NCBI GenBank assembly: GCA_013140715.1
Contig: JABFSG010000027.1
Span: forward strand, 1-48,602
Direction of reading: 5' to 3'
Source of the DNA: Nitrospiraceae bacterium
Lineage (GTDB): Bacteria > Nitrospirota > Nitrospiria > Nitrospirales > Nitrospiraceae
DNA length: 48,602 bases
The notes beneath the pieces were generated by a model that saw nothing but the letters and a program-made list of their open reading frames with translations, was not told where the DNA came from and ran no database searches. Below are positions 41,889 through 48,602 of this stretch, one piece after another. The stretch's first letter is position 1. Every line of letters begins with the position of its first letter. Both the position numbers and the translations under genes were made by a program.

Positions 41889-41913
41889 GCTGAGGATGTC
41901 GCTGACTCAGCCG
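41889..41913 (+). other. Short hairpin after the PglD-like gene
   Basis: GGCTGAG and CTCAGCC form a 7-bp perfect stem with an 11-nt loop, 3 nt after the stop codon. There is no T run, so a Rho-independent terminator is not supported. The remaining ~190 bases to the next gene show no promoter I trust. Confidence 0.35.
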
Positions 41914-42103
41914 GAACGGCATGGCGTTGTGTCACATCCGATGAAGTCGCCGCCGGCTAATCTGTCTCCATAATGTGTGGCGACTGTTTTCTTTGGGATA
42001 GGGAAGAACAAGATTTTACGATTGTGTTTGTCTCGCGTGTGAAGGCACTGGAGGAAGTGATCGTTTCACCACAGTTCACATCAGGCGGACAGGAACCGCT
42101 TGC

Positions 42104-43258
42104 ATGAACATTCTCGAACTATCCACAGAGTCGAGCGTTCAGATGGCCTTCATCCAGCCGCTGGCGCAGCATCTGCGGAAACAGGGGCATCACGTAACCT
42201 TGGCCTGTTCAGACGACCCGGGAGAGTACGGCCAATCTCTTGTAGAACCGCTTCGCCGTAAGGGGTTCGAAGTTTTGGTGATTCCCATGCGGCGCACCAT
42301 GTCGCCATGGCGGAACTTACTTGCCGGAATTCAGCTCTATAGAATATTGCGCCGACGTCACTTTGATGTGGTTCATGCACAAACTGCTATCGCAGGGATG
42401 ATTGGTCGAGTCGCGGGATCGTTGGCCCGAGTGCCTGTGGTCATCTATACGGCTCATGCATTCCCGTTTCACGAATTTCTCAAATTCTGGCGGGTCGGAT
42501 TCTATTTAGCACTGGAGCGATTTGCGGCTCGTCTGTGCGACGTCATTGTTGTGGACAGCGAATGTGTACGATCGAGAGGATTGACGTTCAAAGTGGCTCA
42601 GCCAGACAAGATCCGTGTGATTCCAATGGGAGTTGACACTGAACGATTTGATCCGGAGAAGTATCGAGTCGCACGGCATTCCATCCGTGCCGAGTTGGGT
42701 TTAATGCCTGACGCGGTTGTTATCGGTGCCGTCGGAAGGTTTGTAAGAGATAAAGGCTGGGACACGTTCCTGCATGCCGTGAGTCTCCTGACGAAACGGT
42801 TTCCAGATGTGGAGGTACAATGTCTCCTCGTCGGTGGTGGGCCGCTCCATACAGAGCTGCAGAGTCTTTCGCAGGTCTTGAGTCTGAATGGACGGGCCGT
42901 GTTCGCGGAGTACCAACGGGATATTCCGAAAGTCATGGCAGCCCTGGATATCTATATGCTCCCAACGCGCCGAGAAGGATTCGGGGTGACGTTCATTGAG
43001 GCCATGAGTATGGAAATTCCTGTCATCGCCAGCCGCATCCAACCGCTTGATGAGATCGTGATGGACGGACGGACCGGTGTGCTCGCCGATGTCGGCGATT
43101 CCAACGCGTTTGCCGATGCTGCCGGGCCTTTGCTGGCAGATCCGGAGCTTCGTCGGCGAATGGGGAAAGAGGGACGTCGCTTCGTGATCGAGCGGTTCGA
43201 GGAGACCCTTATGTGCAAAGCTCACGAGCAACTGTTTCAGCAATACCTAGGGCGATGA
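42104..43258 (+). CDS. GT4 glycosyltransferase
   Basis: A 384-residue GT-B enzyme. FDVVHAQTAIAGMIGRV, VIYTAHAFPFHEFLKFW, VIPMGVDTERFDPEKY and LPTRREGFGVTFIEAMSM (EX7E donor site) are clear. It is close to the WbpY/Cps-type subgroup found before an epimerase and a WecA-type gene, and probably adds the second sugar to the lipid-linked first sugar. ATGA overlap with the next gene. Confidence 0.83.
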   Translation: MNILELSTESSVQMAFIQPLAQHLRKQGHHVTLACSDDPGEYGQSLVEPLRRKGFEVLVIPMRRTMSPWRNLLAGIQLYRILRRRHFDVVHAQTAIAGMIGRVAGSLARVPVVIYTAHAFPFHEFLKFWRVGFYLALERFAARLCDVIVVDSECVRSRGLTFKVAQPDKIRVIPMGVDTERFDPEKYRVARHSIRAELGLMPDAVVIGAVGRFVRDKGWDTFLHAVSLLTKRFPDVEVQCLLVGGGPLHTELQSLSQVLSLNGRAVFAEYQRDIPKVMAALDIYMLPTRREGFGVTFIEAMSMEIPVIASRIQPLDEIVMDGRTGVLADVGDSNAFADAAGPLLADPELRRRMGKEGRRFVIERFEETLMCKAHEQLFQQYLGR

Positions 43259-44250
43259 ACGCGTTGGTGACAGGCGCAGGCGGATTTATCGGGTCTCACC
43301 TCGTCGCGTATCTTGTTCAGCGAGGGCATTCCGTCAGAGCGCTTGTGCATGACGCCAAGCGGCATGATACATGGACGTCCAGTGTGGAGGTCGTGGTCGG
43401 TGATGTGCTGGATCGGCACACCATGAAAGCGGCGGCCTTCGGATGCGAGACGATCTATCATCTGGCCGGCAAGGCCCATATGTTGTCGGAAGTACAGGGT
43501 AGTGAGGATGTCTACCGTGGAATCAACACGGAAGGCACGCGTCATGTTCTGGAGGGAGCCATCGCGGGCGGTGCGCGCGCGTTTGTATTATTCAGCAGCG
43601 TCAAGGCGATGGGAGAGGGCGGCAGCCGATGTCTGGATGAATCCTTCGACGGTGTGCCGGAAACGCCCTACGGGCGATCCAAGCGGGAAGCCGAGCGTCT
43701 CGTGTTGGAGGTCGGCCGGCACGCGAGGCTCCATGTGACCTGCTTGCGCCTTCCACTTGTCTACGGCCCCGGGAACAAGGGAAATCTCTATCGCATGATT
43801 GCCGCAATTGACCGTGGCATGTTCCCGCCGCTACAAGAGGTTGGTAACCGTCGCAGCTTGGTTCACGTTGCAGATGTCGTGCGGGCAGCTGTGCTTGCCG
43901 CGGAGACTCCGGTCGCAAATGGCCGATGCTACATCATCACGAGTGGCCCGCCCTATTCCACACGCGAGCTTTATGTGCTCATCAACCGATGTTTGGGAAG
44001 GCAGATGTCTTCGTGGCAGACCCCTCTCTGGATGCTCAAAGCATTGGCGATTGCGGGCGATGCGATTGGACGACTGAGGGGAAAGCGGTGCATTTTCGAT
44101 TCTGACGCACTGAATAAATTGGTCGAGTCAGCATGGTACAGTTCCGATGCGATCGCACGGGATTTGGGCTATCACCCGCTTATGACCTTCGAGAATGCGA
44201 TGCCGGAGATCATTCAGGACTATAGGTCTGGCTTAAGACAATGCTCTTAG
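43255..44250 (+). CDS. NAD-dependent epimerase/dehydratase (WbpV-like)
   Basis: A 331-residue extended SDR. TGAGGFIGSHLVAYL is the NAD site, SSVKAMGEGG and the catalytic YGRSK follow, and GRCYIITSGPPYSTREL is in the substrate part. WbpV-type enzymes reduce or epimerise UDP-4-keto-6-deoxy-GlcNAc made by WbpM. The order SDR, WecA/WbpL-like, (ligase), WbpM-like matches that module. I chose ATG 43255. It overlaps the next gene by 10 nt. Confidence 0.78.
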   Translation: MNALVTGAGGFIGSHLVAYLVQRGHSVRALVHDAKRHDTWTSSVEVVVGDVLDRHTMKAAAFGCETIYHLAGKAHMLSEVQGSEDVYRGINTEGTRHVLEGAIAGGARAFVLFSSVKAMGEGGSRCLDESFDGVPETPYGRSKREAERLVLEVGRHARLHVTCLRLPLVYGPGNKGNLYRMIAAIDRGMFPPLQEVGNRRSLVHVADVVRAAVLAAETPVANGRCYIITSGPPYSTRELYVLINRCLGRQMSSWQTPLWMLKALAIAGDAIGRLRGKRCIFDSDALNKLVESAWYSSDAIARDLGYHPLMTFENAMPEIIQDYRSGLRQCS

Positions 44251-45302
44251 CTGTGATGATCGGTGTCGGATTATTGTCCTGGTGGCTGGCCAATCGTTTG
44301 TCCAGCGGCAACTTCCTCTTGTTCCATGTGGATCATCCGAATGAGCGATCCCTTCATGAGGCGCCAGTCCCACGGACCGGCGGCATCGCGGTACTAATGA
44401 GCGTGCTGATTGGATTGATCATTGTCAGCGCTATGGGAACGTCGATGGTCATGGGGGACGCAACGATTTCGTGGTGGTCCGAAACAACCGGATTGATTGT
44501 TGGCCTGACGGTGTTTCTCGGATTCATATCGTTCCTTGATGATCGACGAAAAGTCCCGATTGTGGTTCGACTCGGGTGTCAGCTTGCCGCGGCCTCCATT
44601 CTGGTCGTCGTGGGTGGTCTCCAGTTTCCCTCGTTCACGGTCCCCTTCATCGGGAGAATCGATTTTTGGTTTGGAGGGGGGCTCATCACGATTCTTTTCT
44701 TAGTCTGGATGACGAATCTCTATAACTTTATGGACGGGATGGACGGGTTTGCCAGTGGGATCACGGTGATCGGTTGTGGATTGCTCGGGTATCTGGGTTG
44801 GCAAGCACAGCATCCTGTGATCACCGTTATCGCAACCTTGCAATCTGCTGCAGCGTCTGGATTTCTTGTCCGCAACTTCCCCCCGGCGAAGATCTTCATG
44901 GGCGATGTCGGAAGTGTGCCCATTGGCTTTCTTGTGGCTGCGCTGATTGTGCTCGGCTGTCGCGACGGAGTCTTTGATTTATGGGTTCCAGTGATCATAT
45001 TTTCACCCTTTATTCTCGATGCCACAGTAACGTTGGTACAGAGGGCCTATCGTCATGAAAAGGTGTGGGAAGCTCATCGCAATCATTTTTATCAGCGACT
45101 GGTGTTGAGCGGGTGGGGCCACCGGCGGACTGTTTTGGCGGAATATGGGGTGATGGTTTTGTGTGGAGGCTTTGCGCTCTTCTATCAGTATGCATCGGAG
45201 GGGTGGCAGCTCGCCATCCTGGGGTTCTGGGGGATGCTGTTTCTTATCCTTGCCCTTGCGGTGAGGGGAATTGAGCGACGGATACAACCGGTCAGTTTTT
45301 GA
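44241..45302 (+). CDS. Undecaprenyl-phosphate sugar-1-phosphate transferase (WecA/WbpL family)
   Basis: A 353-residue polytopic membrane enzyme with about ten helices. GFISFLDDRRKVP holds the metal-binding Asp pair; NFMDGMDGFASG near residue 162 and HRNHFYQRLVLSG near residue 279 are the family motifs. It starts O-unit synthesis by moving a HexNAc-1-phosphate onto undecaprenyl phosphate. WbpL uses UDP-FucNAc or UDP-QuiNAc, which fits the flanking WbpV- and WbpM-like genes. Confidence 0.88.
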   Translation: MLLAVMIGVGLLSWWLANRLSSGNFLLFHVDHPNERSLHEAPVPRTGGIAVLMSVLIGLIIVSAMGTSMVMGDATISWWSETTGLIVGLTVFLGFISFLDDRRKVPIVVRLGCQLAAASILVVVGGLQFPSFTVPFIGRIDFWFGGGLITILFLVWMTNLYNFMDGMDGFASGITVIGCGLLGYLGWQAQHPVITVIATLQSAAASGFLVRNFPPAKIFMGDVGSVPIGFLVAALIVLGCRDGVFDLWVPVIIFSPFILDATVTLVQRAYRHEKVWEAHRNHFYQRLVLSGWGHRRTVLAEYGVMVLCGGFALFYQYASEGWQLAILGFWGMLFLILALAVRGIERRIQPVSF

Positions 45303-45312
45303 AAGGATAGCG

Positions 45313-46599
45313 GTGTTGACGACCTCATCGATTGCCATGCCATCATCCGAGCGGGTGCCCTATTTTGGCTTCCTCATTCGCGTGGTATTGGTCATTTATA
45401 TTGCGGTGCTCCCCTTCAAATCGCTTTTAGTTGTGGAAAGAAACGGATTTATTCTTCTGCTTACGTTGCTGGTTGGGTGGTGTGCCATCAATCGGCGTCT
45501 GTTCTATTCCCGGACGCCGTACGATATGGTCCTGCTGGCCTTTGTCATCTGGGTTGGACTCACGATCCCATTTTCTGTGACTCCGTCCTATAGCGCGAAA
45601 GAGTATGGAAAATTACTTCAGCAGATGGTGGTCTTCTACGCGGTGATCTATTTTTTCAAGGGGTTCTTCTATCGGCAGGTCCTTTTGGGGTTGGTTGGGA
45701 TTATGGCGGCTCTTGTCGCCATCTACGGACTTTCCCAGTTCAACCTCACGAATCCACAATCGATCATCTCGTTTCTTCCAGCTGAGGTATGGCTGACAAC
45801 GTTTCTGGTCATGGTCATACCGTTTGGATTGGCTGTGGCGTTAGGGGAGGGACGTCCAGAAATACGAGCAGGCAGTGCCTTCATCGTAGGGATGATGACG
45901 ATCTGCTTGATTACGACGCAGTCGCGCGCGGGTCTTGTTGCCTTTGTTGCGGAGCTTTGGGTCATGGCTTGGTTCATTCGTTCGGTTTCTGCCAAGGTTG
46001 TCGCCATGCTTGCAACGGTTTGTGTCATTGCTGCTATCGTTTTAGTATTCAACAGCAGCACAACGCCGACAGCGGGATTGAATAACGATATTACGAGCGT
46101 ACTTCCGATTAAGAAAGGCATAAAGTCAGTGATTCATCGCTTCGATATTTGGTGGTTTAGCCTGTCCGAGATCGCCAACCACTGGTTGGTTGGCATCGGA
46201 TATGGAAGCCAGAGCTTTTTCCATCTTTATGGCCAGGGCGAAGAAGTTGTCGCGCCAGGACATGCTGGTGTTAGGCAGGCAGGGACACATAATATTTTTC
46301 TCTATCTGGCGCTCCATGTCGGGCTTCCCGGGGTGATTCTGTTTGGATGGTTTGTTATTCAAGTTATTCTGAGGACTTCGAAAGAATACCGACAGACTCA
46401 CGATTGGCTCTCAAAAGCCGTACTTGTCGGATCAGTTGTCAGCGTCGTCGGGTTGATTCTGCGACTCCAGTTCGATCAAATGTTGGTCGGATCCTTAGCG
46501 GTGTTCTTCTGGGTGCTTCTGGCAATGGCGATCTTGAGCTATCCGTCATATAATCGGGCAGCGACTCAGGTAGATAGACTGAAGACGGAAGGCTTTTAG
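45313..46599 (+). CDS. O-antigen ligase/polymerase family membrane protein (Wzy_C)
   Basis: About 428 residues with roughly 11 hydrophobic segments and a large periplasmic loop containing GIGYGSQSFFHLYG and HNIFLYLALHVGLPGVILFG, the Wzy_C/WaaL signature region. It is either the ligase that joins O-chain to core or the polymerase; a single such gene in the window leaves this open. AAAGGA 6-7 nt upstream supports GTG 45313; a TTG at 45271 is also in frame. The stop TAG lies in the loop of hairpin D3, so the last codons are repeat-encoded. Confidence 0.8.
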   Translation: MLTTSSIAMPSSERVPYFGFLIRVVLVIYIAVLPFKSLLVVERNGFILLLTLLVGWCAINRRLFYSRTPYDMVLLAFVIWVGLTIPFSVTPSYSAKEYGKLLQQMVVFYAVIYFFKGFFYRQVLLGLVGIMAALVAIYGLSQFNLTNPQSIISFLPAEVWLTTFLVMVIPFGLAVALGEGRPEIRAGSAFIVGMMTICLITTQSRAGLVAFVAELWVMAWFIRSVSAKVVAMLATVCVIAAIVLVFNSSTTPTAGLNNDITSVLPIKKGIKSVIHRFDIWWFSLSEIANHWLVGIGYGSQSFFHLYGQGEEVVAPGHAGVRQAGTHNIFLYLALHVGLPGVILFGWFVIQVILRTSKEYRQTHDWLSKAVLVGSVVSVVGLILRLQFDQMLVGSLAVFFWVLLAMAILSYPSYNRAATQVDRLKTEGF

Positions 46600-46620
46600 T
46601 CTTCAGCCTGAACACCTGAG
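46565..46620. repeat. Family D hairpin repeat D3
   Basis: CTCAGGT pairs with ACCTGAG at the ends, and GACTGAAGAC with GTCTTCAGCC inside, around a loop GGAAGGCTTTTA that carries the stop codon of the ligase-like gene. Ends and flanks resemble D2 at 19303. Confidence 0.8.
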
Positions 46621-46651
46621 TATTTACTACTGGAGCGGCCACGGGAATCTC

Positions 46652-48559
46652 ATGCGAGAAGTCGTAATCTTACTGTTTCATGGTCTCGCCAGCCGCTATG
46701 GACACATAGCGCTTCGATACAGGTCAGTCCTTGTCATCTGCACACAACTTGGGCTGATTGCTGCGGCGAATGCGACAGCCTTTGCTCTCCGTTTCGAAGG
46801 GGATATTCCCTCCGATTATGTACGACTGTTCCTATGGGGCCTTCCCATCGTGGTAACGATTTATGGGATAGGCCTTGTCATGTTCGGTATTCAGCGCGGA
46901 CTCTGGCGGTATGTCGGTCTCCATGATTTAGGCCGCATCCTCTGGGCCTCCGTCATCAGTTCCGTGGTGTTCTATGGCGTGGTGCATGGTCTTCTTGGGT
47001 GGGTCGCCTATCCCCGTTCGGTCATTATTCTCACTGGTGTGCTGAGCGGGCTCTTTCTCGCCGGTATCCGGTTGATGGTTCGGTGGTTCCGTGAATGGCT
47101 TCATGTGTTGAGCCCTACGGCTCGAAGAGTCTTGGTGGTTGGAGCGGGCAATGCGGGTGAGTTACTGATCAGGGACATGCTGAGCGCCGCAGACTCTCAC
47201 TACCGGCCGGTCGGATTGGTGGACGACGATCCGATCAAGCGGAAGATGAAGATCCACGGAATTCCCGTTGTGGGGGCGATCGAAGATATTCCTGGTGTGG
47301 CGCGAGGCCTCGTCGCGCACGAGATCATCGTAGCAATTCCCTCGGCTTCGACAGCTCTGAAGCAGCGAATCCTTGCCGCGTCGGAGGGGTGCAAGGTTCC
47401 GATCAAGACCTTGCCGAGCGTGAAACAACTGCTATCGAACCCTGAAGCATTGAGACAGGTCAGGCCGATGAGCCTGGAGGATCTTCTCCAACGTGAACCC
47501 ATTCAGATGGATCGGCAGGAGTTGCATCCATTGCTCGAAGGAAAGCGAGTGCTCGTAACCGGCGCCGGGGGATCGATCGGGTCTGAACTCTGCAGACAAA
47601 TCGCCCGCTATAATCCGGCTACCTTGATCCTCTTTGAACGTTATGAGAACGGCCTGTTTGCTCTCGACCTTGAACTGCGGGCGCAGTATCCAAGGCTTAC
47701 GATTATCCCGGCCATCGGTGATGTGACCGTTCCTGAGCGGGTGGCGGAAGTGCTACAGCAGACGGAGCCGGAGCTTGTGTTTCATGCCGCCGCGCACAAA
47801 CATGTACCGCTCATGGAGTTGAATCCCAAGGAGGCTGTTCGTAATAACGTTTTGGGAACGAAGACTGTGGCGGAGGCGTCGTTGGCGAGCGGCGTCGATC
47901 GCTTTGTCCTGATTTCCACCGACAAGGCAGTGAATCCGACGAGTGTCATGGGCGCCACAAAACGGGTGGCCGAAGATCTCCTGCAGAGCCTGAACCAGAG
48001 AGGGCAGACGAAATTTACGGTGGTTCGGTTTGGGAATGTGCTGGGCAGTAACGGCAGTGTGGTCCCTTTGTTTGCGGACCAGATTCGGAAGGGAGGCCCG
48101 GTTACGGTAACCCATCCCGAGATCAAGCGGTTTTTCATGACAATTCCTGAGGCGGTGCAATTGGTGTTGCAGGCCAGTCTGCTGGGGCAGGGTGGCGAGG
48201 TGTTTGTGTTGGATATGGGGGAGCAGGTCAAAGTGGTCGATCTGGCCAGGAATATGATTGTTCTGTCCGGACTCGTCCCGGACCAGGATATTCAAATCGT
48301 CTACAGCGGCTTGCGCCCTGGAGAAAAGCTGTACGAAGAACTCTTTGAAGAGTCTGAACAAGTCGAGCCTACGGCTCACGCGAAGATTCGGCGCGCCATC
48401 AGTGCCTCAGCGATTGAGTCGGATCGTCTCGATCGAGCGATCGCTCATCTTGAGACTGCCGTGAGTCACGGCGATGACGAGGAACTAATTCGCCGGCTCA
48501 GTGAGGCTGTTCCATCCTATACGCCGATGTCCTCTCGCAACATTGAACACATCCATTAA
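46652..48559 (+). CDS. Membrane-bound UDP-GlcNAc 4,6-dehydratase (WbpM/PglF/FlaA1 family)
   Basis: A 635-residue protein. About four helices lie in residues ~25-150, a first Rossmann domain with VLVVGAGNAGELLIRDM near 160-176, and the catalytic SDR domain with VLVTGAGGSIGSELCRQI near 300. The catalytic site is VMGATKR near residue 431, where Met takes the place of the usual Tyr, as is normal for WbpM/PglF. It makes UDP-4-keto-6-deoxy-GlcNAc for FucNAc, QuiNAc or bacillosamine-type sugars. Full length. It ends just before a family B repeat. Confidence 0.9.
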   Translation: MREVVILLFHGLASRYGHIALRYRSVLVICTQLGLIAAANATAFALRFEGDIPSDYVRLFLWGLPIVVTIYGIGLVMFGIQRGLWRYVGLHDLGRILWASVISSVVFYGVVHGLLGWVAYPRSVIILTGVLSGLFLAGIRLMVRWFREWLHVLSPTARRVLVVGAGNAGELLIRDMLSAADSHYRPVGLVDDDPIKRKMKIHGIPVVGAIEDIPGVARGLVAHEIIVAIPSASTALKQRILAASEGCKVPIKTLPSVKQLLSNPEALRQVRPMSLEDLLQREPIQMDRQELHPLLEGKRVLVTGAGGSIGSELCRQIARYNPATLILFERYENGLFALDLELRAQYPRLTIIPAIGDVTVPERVAEVLQQTEPELVFHAAAHKHVPLMELNPKEAVRNNVLGTKTVAEASLASGVDRFVLISTDKAVNPTSVMGATKRVAEDLLQSLNQRGQTKFTVVRFGNVLGSNGSVVPLFADQIRKGGPVTVTHPEIKRFFMTIPEAVQLVLQASLLGQGGEVFVLDMGEQVKVVDLARNMIVLSGLVPDQDIQIVYSGLRPGEKLYEELFEESEQVEPTAHAKIRRAISASAIESDRLDRAIAHLETAVSHGDDEELIRRLSEAVPSYTPMSSRNIEHIH

Positions 48560-48565
48560 CGTGCA

Positions 48566-48602
48566 GGGGGTAGCGGAAGGGGTAAGGGGTAGGAGATACA
48601 AG
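48566..48602. repeat. Family B repeat, left arm, cut by the window end
   Basis: Words GGGGTAGC, GGGGTAA, GGGGTAGG are the complements of the right arm at 91-122. The other arm would lie beyond the window. Confidence 0.6.

Noticed and set aside
41889-41913. Rho-independent terminator after the PglD-like gene
   Set aside because: The stem is good but there is no T run after it.

Overview
This window most likely comes from a Nitrospira-type bacterium (phylum Nitrospirota). That is an inference from gene order, protein style, the EPS-type MarR/NusG gene pair and the hairpin repeats; no rRNA or housekeeping marker is present. Every convincing gene is on the + strand and most neighbours overlap by 1-40 nt. 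Most of the window builds the cell envelope: lipid A, inner core and O-antigen or another surface glycan.

Region 1 (1-16.5 kb) is the lipid A and core block: lpxB, an MsbA-like flippase, a DUF374 lysophospholipid acyltransferase broken by a frameshift at a run of nine A, waaA, lpxK, a waaF-gmhB fusion, two more GT9 heptosyltransferases, three GT2-type core transferases, two GT4 transferases with a GT4 remnant between them, and a fourth GT9. Region 2 (16.5-19.6 kb) is the control section: an EPS-associated MarR-type regulator with a 19-bp palindrome in its promoter, a four-helix-bundle protein, a NusG/RfaH-like antiterminator, an MNT/HEPN toxin-antitoxin pair and a leftover 3' end of a second NusG-like gene. 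Region 3 (19.6-29.5 kb) carries a nonulosonic acid pathway: LegB, LegC, LegI/NeuB, LegG/NeuC, a CBS-nucleotidyltransferase like PtmE, a WbuX-HisH-HisF amidation module, a PtmF-like oxidoreductase and a LegF-like CMP-sugar synthetase. The predicted product is a CMP-legionaminic-acid-type sugar, probably acetamidino-substituted. Region 4 (29.6-41.9 kb) holds three hexapeptide-repeat acyltransferases, a large GT-B-like protein, a dTDP-rhamnose 4-epimerase-like SDR, GT2s, a PtmA-like SDR, a PglK-like ABC flippase, a methyltransferase and a PglD/NeuD-like acyltransferase, with several gene remnants. Region 5 (42.1-48.6 kb) resembles the wbpV-wbpL-wbpM module: GT4, SDR, WecA/WbpL-type initiating transferase, O-antigen ligase/polymerase and a WbpM/PglF-type 4,6-dehydratase.

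The most unusual signal is a set of hairpin elements whose two arms are arrays of degenerate short words with a fixed period. Family A has a 9-nt period (left arm near TTYRTYTGG, right arm near CCARAYRAA). Other families have different words: C and F 7 nt, B and D about 8 nt, E 9 nt. They sit at gene junctions, often containing the upstream stop codon. The 9-nt family also lies in frame inside waaA and inside the linker of the waaF-gmhB fusion, so it is translated as tripeptide repeats. These elements are dense from 0 to 19.5 kb, absent from 19.6 to 46.5 kb, and reappear at 46.57 kb. This suggests the nonulosonate/O-antigen cluster is a later or exchangeable import set between repeat-marked borders.
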